Source: Solirubrobacterales bacterium (GTDB taxonomy: Bacteria; Actinomycetota; Thermoleophilia; Solirubrobacterales; Solirubrobacteraceae). From it: a DNA stretch of 52,684 nt. Below, one piece after another: positions 17,405 to 26,279 of the stretch. Position 1 is the first letter of the stretch; each line of letters begins with the position of its first letter. The notes beneath the pieces are model-generated. The model was given only the letters and a program-made list of their open reading frames with translations. It ran no database searches and was not told the origin of the DNA. The translations under genes and the position numbers were made by a program. Where the stretch lies: positions 1-52,684 of the forward strand of contig CANJIV010000011.1 in assembly GCA_947474595.1 (NCBI GenBank). The letters are read 5' to 3'.

Positions 17405-20400
17405 TCAGCGACGACGCCCCTGGGCGAAGTTCATTGCAGCGGGGGCGACGGCACGGAAGTCGCTGGCGCGCTCGCTTGGATTGGCGGCCTCAGGTGATAG
17501 CTGGCGGATCTCGGCGACGGTAGCGCTTGGAGCTTCGATCGTCAGCACGCGATCGACGAGAACATTGAGCGTTCCGGCTGCGGCGACAAAGCGTTGAAGG
17601 CGGCCTTCGGCCAGAAGTAGTGGTTCGGTTCGTATGGCCTGCCGATAGCGCTCATAGACGGCGGCAGGGACAACAAGGTTGATAGTTGAATGCTCGTCTT
17701 CAAGAAGGATGAAGACGACGCCCTTGGCCGTCGATGGCCGCTGGCGGGCAACGACCATGCCAGCGACAGTGACTGGGGCATCGTGGCTTAGCTCGTCGAG
17801 TTGATGGCTACAAACGGTCGCAGCCGGGAGTGTGTCGCGAAGTAGCTTAAGCGGGTGGATCTCGAGCGATAGACCGGTGCTCTCGTAGTCGGCAAGCATC
17901 TTCTCCCACGGTTTAAGGACGGGAAGTAGTGGCGCTGTTGGTGTTTGGAGTGGTAGCGCGAGCTGGTCGCCGCTATCTAGGCGCTGGGCGGTTGGTGTCA
18001 CGCCGAGCGTCCAAAGTGCAGCACGACGGTTGCCGTCGGCTAGGGAGTCACATGCTCCCGACCAAGCGAGCAGTTCAAGTGATGTCCGAGCCGAGCCCGA
18101 GCGGGCAGAGAGATCTGCAAGGTTGATGAAGGGGCCGTCTTGGCTGCGAGTTGCGACGAGCGCGGCGATCTCTTTTGCCCGTACTCCATTCACATAGCCC
18201 AATCCGATCCGAACCTCTCCGTCTCCCTCTATACAACACTCGGCCTCGCTGGCGTTGACGTCTGGCGCTCGGATAGGAATGCCGCGCCGCTGGGCTTCGT
18301 GGGCTAGGGCGTCAGGTGGATAAAACCCCATTGGCTGCTCATTGAGCAGCGAGCAGAGAAATTCGGGGCCATGGTGCACGCGCAGCCAGGTCGACTGGTA
18401 GGCAAGTAGGCCAAATGCGGCGCCGTGGGCCTTAGGAAAGCCGAATCCCGAAAAGCCTTCGATCATGGCGAATACTCGTTGAGCCGTCTCACCGTCGACG
18501 CCACGAGCTAGCGCCCCCTCGAGAAAGCGCCGGTGGTAGGCATCGATAGCCGCACGCGAGCGCCGCCGGCTCATCGCTCGACGCAGGCCTTCGGCTTCGG
18601 CGGCAGTAAAGCCAGCGAAAGCGATCGCCACCTCAAGGACTTGGTCTTGGAAGATGATCGTCCCTAGTGTTTCGCCTAGCGGCCCCTCTAAGGAAGGGTG
18701 CTCGTACGGGATTTTGTAGTCAGGGTCGCTACGCAGACGTTGGAGGCGCCTGATGTAGGGGTTTACTGCGCCGCCTTGGATCGGTCCCGGGCGAACGATC
18801 GCGACTTGGATCGTCAGGTCATCCAATGACGCCGGTCGGGTTCGGCGCAGCGACTGCATCTGTGCGCGACTCTCAATCTGAAAGACCCCTGTAGTTTCGG
18901 CGTTTTCGATCGCCTCATAAGTGGCAGGGTCGTCGTAGGGGATTCGCGAAAGGTCGATCAACTCGCCGCGCGTGTGAGCGATCATCTCCACGCAGCGCTC
19001 GACCGCCGAGAGCATCCCAAGCCCAAGTAGGTCGATCTTAAGGAAGCCGGCATCGCCGCAGGAGTCTTTATCCCATCCAACTATCTGGCGACCAGCCATC
19101 GCGGCTGGAACGATCGGACAGCAGTCAACTAGGGGACGCGTACTTACAATCATGCCTCCGGGATGTTGGGAGAGATGGCGGGGAAGTCCGGCGGCCTCGG
19201 TGGCTAGACGTGCCAGCCACGGCCAGCGCCCATGCGCGGCGCGCTGTTCTCCCAACGCGGCGCTAATGTCGCGTGACACCCTCTCCGTGTAGGAGCCATC
19301 AGACCCTCGGGCAACTCGCTCTATCTCTGCCGGGGGGAGGCCGAGCGCTTTGCCCAGATCGCGGATCGCGCCGCGAGCACGGTAGGTGGAGAACGCCGCC
19401 ACGAGTGCCGAGTGCTCATTTCCGTAGCGAGCATGTACTCGAGGGATTAGCTTCGCGCGGATATCGCGCGGAAAGTCGAGATCGATGTCGGGTAGTGCGG
19501 TGAGGCCGTCGTTGAGAAATCGCCCGAGAAATAAGCGGTTTGCGATCGGATCGATATGTGAAAGGCCCGTCAGATAGCAGACGATCGAAGAGACCGACGA
19601 CCCACGGCCACGGCCGGGAGGGAGCAGCGATCGCGGCGAGACACCATCTATCGAGCGTCCTGTCGCCGATCGCCCGCGCACCTCAGCGGCGACCTCACGA
19701 GCAAGCTCGAGCATGTCGCGGTGTAGGAGGAAGAAGCCCGATAGTCCCAGGCAACGAATCACGCGCAGCTCCTCGTCGAGCCGAGGTAGGGCCTCGCTGC
19801 GGTAGCGGTGACCGGGCGGGTAGCGGTCTTCGAGGCGATCGCGACAGATCTGAGCCAGGGTGTGATCGGCGCTCTCGTCGTCGGATCCTGGATAGCGGTA
19901 GCCGAGGTCGGCCGTTAAGTCAAAGCGCAGGCGGTCTGTGAGCCGCGCCGTCTCGGCGACAGCGTCGGGGTGGTCGGCGAAACGGATCGCCATCGCCTCT
20001 GGCGTGGTTATAACGTGAGAGTGGTTGCCGCGACGCAATGGCTCGCAGGCGTCGAGCGTGGTGCGGTGGGCGATCGCTACAAAGGCATCTTGGAGGAGTG
20101 CGCGTGCTCGTGTATGGGCGTGAACATTGCCGGTGGCAACACATGTCAACTCGAGCCGATCGGCAAGCAAGGAGAGGCGCCGGTTGCGCGCGCGGTCGTC
20201 GCGTAGGAACGGTCGTTGGAGTTCGATGCGCAGTCGGTCACGGCCAAAGGCATCACGTAGGCGGCGTAAGGAGGCCTCGTCGCGAACCCCATGGCCAGCG
20301 CAGCCACTAAGACAGATCAGTCCTTCGGCGTGATCGAAGACGGCTTCGATTGGGACGGTGGGCTTACTGGCCGGCGCGCTGGGGCGCCCATCTCGCGTAT

Positions 20401-20698
20401 GGGAGTGGGCGAGTGTCAGTAGCCGACTCAGACTTCGCCACCCCTTGGCGTCTTGAACTAAGAGGGTGAGGTGGCGGCCGTCTTGGAGAGAGATCTCGGC
20501 GCCATGGATTGCACGCACGCCCAGCGCCCGCGCGGACTGGGCGAACTCCATAGATCCCGAGACCGAGTCGTGGTCGGTCAAGGCGATGGCGTTGTAGCCG
20601 CGATCTACCGCGGCCGCGATGATCTCGTCGGGCATCGAGGCGCCGTCGAGTAACGAATAGGCGGAGTGACAGTGGAGTTCGACGTAGCCGTCCGACAT
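17405..20698 (-). CDS. dnaE2: Error-prone DNA polymerase, DnaE2/ImuC type
   Basis: 1097 residues from the ATG at 20698 (an alternative ATG at 20716 adds six). It is a C-family polymerase used in damage-induced translesion synthesis. The PHP domain begins YVELHCHSAYSLLDGAS, the DnaE2 form rather than the HVHTEYS form of DnaE1. The polymerase core has LLPPGRGRGSSVSS, ALPDIDLDFPRDIR with catalytic aspartates, HPGGMIVSTRPL, and the DnaE2-typical GWDKDSCGDAGFLKIDLLGLGML. HhH and OB-fold segments follow (VTVAGMVVARQRPSTAKGVVF), and there is no long C-terminal tail. A perfect SOS box lies immediately upstream. The imuA/imuB partners usually found beside dnaE2 are absent from this window. Confidence 0.9.
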   Translation of the reverse strand: MSDGYVELHCHSAYSLLDGASMPDEIIAAAVDRGYNAIALTDHDSVSGSMEFAQSARALGVRAIHGAEISLQDGRHLTLLVQDAKGWRSLSRLLTLAHSHTRDGRPSAPASKPTVPIEAVFDHAEGLICLSGCAGHGVRDEASLRRLRDAFGRDRLRIELQRPFLRDDRARNRRLSLLADRLELTCVATGNVHAHTRARALLQDAFVAIAHRTTLDACEPLRRGNHSHVITTPEAMAIRFADHPDAVAETARLTDRLRFDLTADLGYRYPGSDDESADHTLAQICRDRLEDRYPPGHRYRSEALPRLDEELRVIRCLGLSGFFLLHRDMLELAREVAAEVRGRSATGRSIDGVSPRSLLPPGRGRGSSVSSIVCYLTGLSHIDPIANRLFLGRFLNDGLTALPDIDLDFPRDIRAKLIPRVHARYGNEHSALVAAFSTYRARGAIRDLGKALGLPPAEIERVARGSDGSYTERVSRDISAALGEQRAAHGRWPWLARLATEAAGLPRHLSQHPGGMIVSTRPLVDCCPIVPAAMAGRQIVGWDKDSCGDAGFLKIDLLGLGMLSAVERCVEMIAHTRGELIDLSRIPYDDPATYEAIENAETTGVFQIESRAQMQSLRRTRPASLDDLTIQVAIVRPGPIQGGAVNPYIRRLQRLRSDPDYKIPYEHPSLEGPLGETLGTIIFQDQVLEVAIAFAGFTAAEAEGLRRAMSRRRSRAAIDAYHRRFLEGALARGVDGETAQRVFAMIEGFSGFGFPKAHGAAFGLLAYQSTWLRVHHGPEFLCSLLNEQPMGFYPPDALAHEAQRRGIPIRAPDVNASEAECCIEGDGEVRIGLGYVNGVRAKEIAALVATRSQDGPFINLADLSARSGSARTSLELLAWSGACDSLADGNRRAALWTLGVTPTAQRLDSGDQLALPLQTPTAPLLPVLKPWEKMLADYESTGLSLEIHPLKLLRDTLPAATVCSHQLDELSHDAPVTVAGMVVARQRPSTAKGVVFILLEDEHSTINLVVPAAVYERYRQAIRTEPLLLAEGRLQRFVAAAGTLNVLVDRVLTIEAPSATVAEIRQLSPEAANPSERASDFRAVAPAAMNFAQGRRR

Positions 20699-20699
20699 A

Positions 20700-20713
20700 C
20701 GAACATATGTTCG
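20700..20713. promoter_or_regulatory. LexA SOS box (CGAACATATGTTCG)
   Basis: A 14-bp perfect palindrome with the GAAC-N4-GTTC core of Gram-positive and actinobacterial LexA sites. It ends 1 nt before the dnaE2 ATG at 20698 and covers the -35 region of the plus-strand TATAAT box at 20725, so one LexA dimer could repress both divergent genes. Confidence 0.85.
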
Positions 20714-20724
20714 CATAGTACAGG

Positions 20725-20730
20725 TATAAT
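20725..20730 (+). promoter_or_regulatory. Consensus -10 box (TATAAT) for the small divergent gene
   Basis: Exact TATAAT. With a 17-bp spacer its -35 hexamer would fall inside the SOS palindrome, where no TTGACA-like sequence exists. Transcription from here would run into the gene at 20791. Confidence 0.5.
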
Positions 20731-20790
20731 CGCCAAAGTTTTCTTTTACACTTGAGCGCAGGCGGCGCGACCTCTACTCTTGCGGGCAAG

Positions 20791-21141
20791 ATGAGTACGG
20801 CCAAGATTGCTAAGAACCTGCGGCGCTTCGCTGAGGCGATCGCGTCTCACGACCGCGAGAACCCGACCCACACCGCCTTCGGGATAGGCATGAGTCCATT
20901 CGACATGGAACGACTAGGCCTCGACGAAGGCGAGGAGATCCTTCCCGGGATTACGATTCAAGCCGACTCTGGCGTGACTGGCAACTTCCGCGTTCTCTGC
21001 GATGGCCTACATGAGCTCGAAGGGGAGGCGCAGGAGGCCGAGGTGGTCGAAGCCGTCTCTACGAAGACCATCGAAGTGCCACAACCGATCGAGATGAGTA
21101 CGCCGGGGTTGAGGATTGCGGCGAAAGTGTCGGGGCGCTGA
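20791..21141 (+). CDS. Small protein of unknown function, divergent from dnaE2 and probably SOS-controlled
   Basis: 116 residues from the ATG at 20791; a TTG at 20752 would add 13. I do not recognise the family. The N-terminus is basic and helical (MSTAKIAKNLRRFAEAIASHD). A central stretch, FGIGMSPFDMERLGLDEGEEI and then LPGITIQADSGVTGNFRVLCDG, looks like a compact beta-rich domain. The C-terminal part is acidic (GEAQEAEVVEAV) and ends PGLRIAAKVSGR. There is no signal peptide or membrane helix and only one cysteine. A perfect -10 box and the SOS palindrome lie upstream, suggesting LexA control and a role in the damage response. A stand-alone accessory or regulator of DnaE2 is speculation. Confidence 0.7.
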   Translation: MSTAKIAKNLRRFAEAIASHDRENPTHTAFGIGMSPFDMERLGLDEGEEILPGITIQADSGVTGNFRVLCDGLHELEGEAQEAEVVEAVSTKTIEVPQPIEMSTPGLRIAAKVSGR

Positions 21142-21239
21142 CGGTCATACGGCGCGTAGGAACTGGCCTCGGCGACGGTCGACTTCGTTTCTGCGCCGTC
21201 AATCGGATGGCACAGTGGCGAGCCTAAGCCTCCAGCGGC

Positions 21240-21245
21240 TACCCT
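21240..21245 (+). promoter_or_regulatory. Leaderless-type -10 box (TACCCT) for the Nudix gene
   Basis: TACCCT lies 7 nt before the ATG at 21253, supporting that start over the GTG at 21250. Confidence 0.4.
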
Positions 21246-21252
21246 CGTAGTG

Positions 21253-21912
21253 ATGTCGTTGCAACCTGGAATCCTCGCCCGCGGTCCCTGGACCCCAAGC
21301 CAAGTCGCCTATCGGTGGGGGGAAGAGTTCTTTGATCCTGGCCCGGCGCTCACGAGTGAGGCGGACGCGGCGATCGAAGCCCTGCGCGAACGCGGCTCGC
21401 CCAGTCACGATGGTGTCAGCGGGCGCCTCGTCGGTTTTAGTCATAGCGCCGCAGGCCTTGAGCTAGAGATTCAACCCGTCCGCTGGTCGTTGCGGCTGCT
21501 TGATGGTGCCTGCCAGAGCATGGCCGCACTGTGCATCACGCGCGACGCACAAGGTCGTTGGCTAGCCGGTCGGCGGGCGCCTTGGCTGGCCTCGTGGGCG
21601 GGGCGCTGGGCGCTGGGCGCTGGCGGTGCCGTGGACTTAGCTGAGTCACCAGTTCACACTCTCACTCGCGAGTTGGATGAGGAGTGGGGAGTTGCGCCGG
21701 AGAGTCTTAGCATCGAAGCGCTGGTGTGCTTGCCGACGGGATTGGTTCTCCTAGTCGGCCAAGCCCGTCTAGCCGAAGGCGTCGAAGTGGTCCGCGAAGA
21801 TGAGCACGATGCTCACGCTTGGTGGCCGGCCGAGATCGCCGACTGGCCCGAGGAGGCCGACGAGCCACTTCGTCGTATGGCGTCGCTACTAATAGCTAGC
21901 GGCGGCAAGTAG
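21253..21912 (+). CDS. Nudix hydrolase domain protein
   Basis: 219 residues. The Nudix box is complete: Gly125, five residues, Glu131, seven residues, then RELDEEWGV (139-147). It would hydrolyse a nucleoside diphosphate linked to another group, with Mg2+ bound by the glutamates. About 85 residues precede the Nudix domain and include RWGEEFFDPGPALTSEAD; their function is not clear, but similar N-terminal extensions occur in Nudix proteins acting on isoprenoid or NDP-sugar substrates. The substrate is unknown. The stop overlaps the GTG start of the membrane-protein gene (TAGTG), so the two are coupled. Confidence 0.82.
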   Translation: MSLQPGILARGPWTPSQVAYRWGEEFFDPGPALTSEADAAIEALRERGSPSHDGVSGRLVGFSHSAAGLELEIQPVRWSLRLLDGACQSMAALCITRDAQGRWLAGRRAPWLASWAGRWALGAGGAVDLAESPVHTLTRELDEEWGVAPESLSIEALVCLPTGLVLLVGQARLAEGVEVVREDEHDAHAWWPAEIADWPEEADEPLRRMASLLIASGGK

Positions 21913-22247
21913 TGCCCTCCTTTGCGTTGTTGCGCGCGATCTCGTACACAAACTCCGTGGCCTTCCTTGCGCTGCTTGTCTGCTGGGCGGCGCCCGGGAT
22001 GCAACGCGTCACGACGGTGCTCGGGTGGTGTCACGGGCTGATGTGGATCGGCTTAACCGTCCTCTGCTTGATCGCACTTGGACGACGGATCATTCCCTTT
22101 TGGCTGGCGGTAGTGGTCACTGTAATCGGTGGCTTCGGACCGTTTATCGGGAGTATCGGGTTCTGGATAGAGACGCGCCGCCGGGGCCTAAGAGGCGACC
22201 ACATGCAGGCCGCAAGCAAATCTCCCCAGGCTCCAACTCCGGTCTAA
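21912..22247 (+). CDS. Small integral membrane protein, DUF3817-like
   Basis: 111 residues with three hydrophobic segments: LRAISYTNSVAFLALLVCWA (about 7-26), VLGWCHGLMWIGLTVLCLIALG (36-57) and IPFWLAVVVTVIGGFGPFIGS (61-81). The short C-terminus is basic (WIETRRRGLRGD). The pattern RaisYtnsvaF...GwcHGlmwigl matches the DUF3817 family of small membrane proteins found in Actinobacteria, whose function is unknown. The GTG start overlaps the Nudix stop codon. About 70 nt later lies the kgd start. Confidence 0.7.
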   Translation: MPSFALLRAISYTNSVAFLALLVCWAAPGMQRVTTVLGWCHGLMWIGLTVLCLIALGRRIIPFWLAVVVTVIGGFGPFIGSIGFWIETRRRGLRGDHMQAASKSPQAPTPV

Positions 22248-22304
22248 ATAGATTCGATCCACCCAGATGGGGGTCTCTGACGACAATCCGGGGGCGTCGG
22301 TCGC

Positions 22305-22310
22305 TATGGT
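22305..22310 (+). promoter_or_regulatory. Leaderless-type -10 box (TATGGT) for the 2-oxoglutarate dehydrogenase gene
   Basis: CGCTATGGTT places TATGGT 9 nt before the ATG at 22320. The identical decamer, with the same spacing, precedes the aminotransferase at 37965. Confidence 0.5.
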
Positions 22311-22319
22311 TATATCTCC

Positions 22320-25300
22320 ATGGCAGTGAACACAACGGTCGCGGTTGTCATGCCCGAGATGGGTGAGTCGGTAACCGAAGGCACGATTCTCGAATGGCGC
22401 AAGGCCGAGGGTGATTCGATCTCCGCGGACGACATTCTCGTCGAGATTTCAACCGACAAGGTTGACGCAGAGGTTCCTTCCCCAACTACCGGCGTGGTCG
22501 TCAAGATTTATGCGGCCGAGGGCGACACCGTTGAGGTCGGCTCACTTCTAGCCGAGATTCAAGTCGACCCAGAAGCGGCGCAGGCTCCAACGGCTAGTGA
22601 CGGAGACACCTCCGTAGCGCAGCCGGCTGCGGCCTCTGCCCAGCCAGTCTCCGATGTCGGTCCTAGCTCTGACTCAGTTAAGGCTTCGCCGGTCGCGCGC
22701 CGCACAGCCACAGCCCTTGGTGTTGATCTCGATCATGTAGCTGGCAGCGGTCGGGCGGGCAGGATCGATAAGGCTGATGTGGTTGCCGCAGCACAAGGCG
22801 GCGCCACGAACGGTTTGGCGCCCGCTGGGGCCAGTGCGGCCGGGAGCACAGTTATTAAGGGTGCCGCCGCGACGCTCGCCCGTTACATGGATGACAGTCG
22901 CCAGATCCCTACGGCGACCTCATTTCGCACGATCACCGTCACCACACTCGACGGGCGTCGCAAGGAGCTCAAGGCGGCTGGCCAGAAGGTCTCCTTCACC
23001 CATCTGATCGCCTATGCACTTGTCAGGGCAGCAACCGATATTCCCGTGATGGCTCACCACTTCGCTGAAGTTGATGGCAAGCCTCACCGCTTCGACGACG
23101 ACGCGGTCAACTTGGGCCTTGCCGTCGACGTTGAGAAGAAGGACGGATCACGGACGCTGATGGTGCCGGTCATTGGTGACGCCGGGCGCTTGAGTTTCAC
23201 TGACTTTCTTGGTGCCTATAACGCCCTCGTCGAGAAGGCCCGAACCAACACGCTCACCGCCGATGATCTCGCCTCCACCAACATCACGCTGACTAATCCC
23301 GGCGGCCTTGGAACCGTAGCGTCGGTTCCCCGACTGATGGTGGGGCAGGGAACGATCGTTGCGACTGGATCAATCGCCTACCCCGTAGGTCTTGGGGAGA
23401 TCGGTGCATCGATCGGTGCCGAGAAGGTGATGACGATGACCTCTACCTACGACCATAGGATCATCCAAGGGGCCGAGTCGGGTCGCTTCCTCGCTCGCCT
23501 TGAAGAGCTGCTTCAAGGTCAAGACAGCTTCTACGAAGATATCTTCGCCTCACTTGGTGTCGCCGCCGGTCCACCGCCACCCAAACCTGTCGCTACTGGC
23601 GCAGCAGTTGCTTTAGGCCAGGCGGCTCACGCGCCCACCAGTGAAGACCTACTGCAAGCCGTTCAGGCAGCCACCTCGCTGCTTAAGGCTCACCGAATGC
23701 ACGGTCACCATGCTGCGCAACTCGATCCGCTTCTGACTGCCGCCCAAGGTGATCCGGCGCTCGATCCCGAGCCGCTTGGCTTGACTCCGGCAGTGATGGC
23801 CCAGATTCCCGCGCGGATCCTGCGGATGTATGTGCCGGGGGAGACGTTGGCGGATGCACTGCCACGCCTACGCGAGGTTTACTGCGGGCCACTCGCCTAT
23901 GAGTTAGAGCACATCGCAAGCCATCGTCAACGCGTCTGGCTGCGCGAGATGGTCGAGAGTGGTGCATTCCGCAAGCCGCTGACTTCCGATGAGCAGAGGG
24001 CGCTGGTCAAGCGTCTGATCGAGGTCGACGCCTTCGAACGCTTCATGCATAAGGCTTACCTTGGGCAGAAACAGTTCTCGGTAGAAGGCCTCGACATGTC
24101 AGTGGCGATAATCGACGAGCTGATCAAGCTCTCTGCTGGGATCGGGGCTCAAGAGGTGGTTATTGGGATGGCTCATCGCGGCCGCCTCAACGTCCTAGCA
24201 CACAACTTCGGCCGAGCATACGAGACGATTTTTGCCGAGTTCGAGGGAGTGTCAACTCTTGAGGTTGTGACTTCAATCCCCCAGGGCGGTACCGGTGACG
24301 TGAAGTATCACCACGGTGCACAGACCTCATTTGCCCGCCCAGACGGCGGAGAGATGGTGCTTACTTTGGAGTCCAATCCGAGCCACCTCGAGTACGTTGC
24401 GCCAGTAGTGATGGGTGCTACGCGCGCAGTTCAAACAGATCGCAGCGGTCCTCATGCCCGACAAGACACCGATGCTTGCGTATCGGTCATGGTGCACGGC
24501 GACGCTGCATTCCCAGGACAGGGCGTTGTATCGGAGACTTTCAACTTACAAGCCCTCAAGGGCTATCAGGTCGGTGGAAGCGTCCATCTAATTCAAAACA
24601 ATCAGGTCGGCTTCACGACCGACCCCGAAGATGGGCGTTCAACTCGATGGGCATCTGATCTCGCTAAGGGCTTTGACGTCCCGATCATCCACGTTAATGC
24701 CGACGACGTTGAGGCATGTATCAGCGCTGCGCGTCTAGCCTTTGCATTCCGTCAAGAGTTTGGTCACGACGTTGTGATCGACCTAATCGGCTATCGCCGC
24801 TACGGTCATAACGAGGCAGACGAGCCGGCATATACGCATCCGCAGATGTACCAGCGGATTAAGGATCATCCGCGTGTGCGCGAGATATTCGCTGCGGATC
24901 TCGTGAGCAAGGGTGTTGTCACCAACGACGAGGTCGAGTCGATGGACCAAGAGATTTGGCATCAGCTAGCCGATCTCCACAAGCAGCTCAAGGATCAGAT
25001 AGCTGACGCCTCAGATGGAGTTGACGAGCGCACGGGGCAGTACGAGCTAGACCGCTCGGCTAGCCCGCAGGTAGAGACCTCCGTTGACGCCGATCGCCTT
25101 ATCGCCCTCAACGAGGAGCTGTTACGGATCCCGGAGGGATTTAATGTCCATCCCAAGCTAGTTCGCCAACTCGAGCGCCGACGTGAAGCGATGGGCGCCG
25201 AAGGCGGAATCGATTGGGCTCAGGCTGAAGCCCTAGCATTCGCCTCACTACTCACCGTCGGTACGCCGATACGACTAACCGGCCAGGACTGCGAGCGAGG

Positions 25301-26279
25301 GACATTTAGTCAACGCCATCTGGTGCTCCACGACGCGGAGACCGGTGAGCCATATTGCCCACTGCAAAATATTTCGAATGCTCTTGTGCCGATGGAGCTC
25401 CACAACAGCTCTCTCTCTGAGATCGCCTGCCTAGGATTTGAGTACGGCTACAGCCAGAAAGCATCCGACGCGCTCGTGCTTTGGGAGGCGCAGTTTGGAG
25501 ACTTCGCTAACGGCGCGCAGGTCATAATCGATCAGTTCATCGTCTCGGGCCTAGCCAAGTGGGGACAGACAACTAGGCTGACGTTGCTACTACCTCACGG
25601 GTATGAAGGGTCTGGTCCCGAGCACTCTTCGGCCCGTCTTGAACGGTTTCTTCAGCTCGCCGCCGAAGGCAACATTCGCGTCGCTAATGTCACCACTCCG
25701 GCGCAGTACTTCCACCTACTTCGACGCCAAGCACTAGTGACCAAGCAGCGGCCGCTCGTCGTTATGACCCCCAAGAGTCTGCTGCGACTGCCGGCCGCCA
25801 CGAGCCGGATTGAACATCTCGCCGATTCGCAGTTCTTCCCGGTCTTAGCTGAGCCACGCGTCGACGTTGGCAAGGTCGAACGGCTAGTACTTTGCACCGG
25901 AAAGATCTACTACGAGTTGGTCGGGCACGCCAGCCATGGCGCTCAAGACCGGGTCGCAATCGGCCGCGTCGAGCAGCTCTATCCATTCCCAGAAGGTCCA
26001 CTGCTTGAGCTGATCGACAGCTATCCCAACCTGCGCGAGGTTGTTTGGGTTCAGGAGGAGCCGCGCAACATGGGCGCCCGTGCGCACATGTCGCCACGGC
26101 TAGCCCAGATGATCGGTGACAAAATCCAGCTTGGCTACATTGGCCGCCCCGAGCGCGCCAGCACTGGCGAGGGCTATCCGGTTGCTCACGCTAAGGAGCA
26201 GAGCCGAATCGTCTCTACAGCGCTCAATCTTGAGACGGCTGTTTCGATGTATCCGAGACGGACGCCGGGCGAGCGCTAG
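22320..26279 (+). CDS. kgd: Multifunctional 2-oxoglutarate dehydrogenase: lipoyl-PSBD-E2 fused to E1
   Basis: 1319 residues. Residues 5-82 are a lipoyl domain with Lys47 in STDKVDAEVP; 83-122 are an Ala/Pro-rich linker; 123-158 are a peripheral subunit-binding domain (ASPVARRTATALGVDLDHV and GRIDKADV). Residues ~176-400 are the succinyltransferase with TYDHRIIQGAESG (His379), the Q replacing D as in Kgd/OdhA. From ~430 comes thiamine-dependent E1: MAHRGRLNVLAH, HGDAAFPGQGVVSE with VGGSVHLIQNNQ (ThDP), and GYRRYGHNEADEP. It oxidises 2-oxoglutarate to succinyl-CoA in the TCA cycle. Known mycobacterial and corynebacterial proteins (~1230 aa) lack lipoyl and PSBD domains and borrow lipoyl groups from another E2; this one carries its own. 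Its 3' end overlaps the convergent esterase gene by 56 nt. Confidence 0.93.
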   Translation: MAVNTTVAVVMPEMGESVTEGTILEWRKAEGDSISADDILVEISTDKVDAEVPSPTTGVVVKIYAAEGDTVEVGSLLAEIQVDPEAAQAPTASDGDTSVAQPAAASAQPVSDVGPSSDSVKASPVARRTATALGVDLDHVAGSGRAGRIDKADVVAAAQGGATNGLAPAGASAAGSTVIKGAAATLARYMDDSRQIPTATSFRTITVTTLDGRRKELKAAGQKVSFTHLIAYALVRAATDIPVMAHHFAEVDGKPHRFDDDAVNLGLAVDVEKKDGSRTLMVPVIGDAGRLSFTDFLGAYNALVEKARTNTLTADDLASTNITLTNPGGLGTVASVPRLMVGQGTIVATGSIAYPVGLGEIGASIGAEKVMTMTSTYDHRIIQGAESGRFLARLEELLQGQDSFYEDIFASLGVAAGPPPPKPVATGAAVALGQAAHAPTSEDLLQAVQAATSLLKAHRMHGHHAAQLDPLLTAAQGDPALDPEPLGLTPAVMAQIPARILRMYVPGETLADALPRLREVYCGPLAYELEHIASHRQRVWLREMVESGAFRKPLTSDEQRALVKRLIEVDAFERFMHKAYLGQKQFSVEGLDMSVAIIDELIKLSAGIGAQEVVIGMAHRGRLNVLAHNFGRAYETIFAEFEGVSTLEVVTSIPQGGTGDVKYHHGAQTSFARPDGGEMVLTLESNPSHLEYVAPVVMGATRAVQTDRSGPHARQDTDACVSVMVHGDAAFPGQGVVSETFNLQALKGYQVGGSVHLIQNNQVGFTTDPEDGRSTRWASDLAKGFDVPIIHVNADDVEACISAARLAFAFRQEFGHDVVIDLIGYRRYGHNEADEPAYTHPQMYQRIKDHPRVREIFAADLVSKGVVTNDEVESMDQEIWHQLADLHKQLKDQIADASDGVDERTGQYELDRSASPQVETSVDADRLIALNEELLRIPEGFNVHPKLVRQLERRREAMGAEGGIDWAQAEALAFASLLTVGTPIRLTGQDCERGTFSQRHLVLHDAETGEPYCPLQNISNALVPMELHNSSLSEIACLGFEYGYSQKASDALVLWEAQFGDFANGAQVIIDQFIVSGLAKWGQTTRLTLLLPHGYEGSGPEHSSARLERFLQLAAEGNIRVANVTTPAQYFHLLRRQALVTKQRPLVVMTPKSLLRLPAATSRIEHLADSQFFPVLAEPRVDVGKVERLVLCTGKIYYELVGHASHGAQDRVAIGRVEQLYPFPEGPLLELIDSYPNLREVVWVQEEPRNMGARAHMSPRLAQMIGDKIQLGYIGRPERASTGEGYPVAHAKEQSRIVSTALNLETAVSMYPRRTPGER

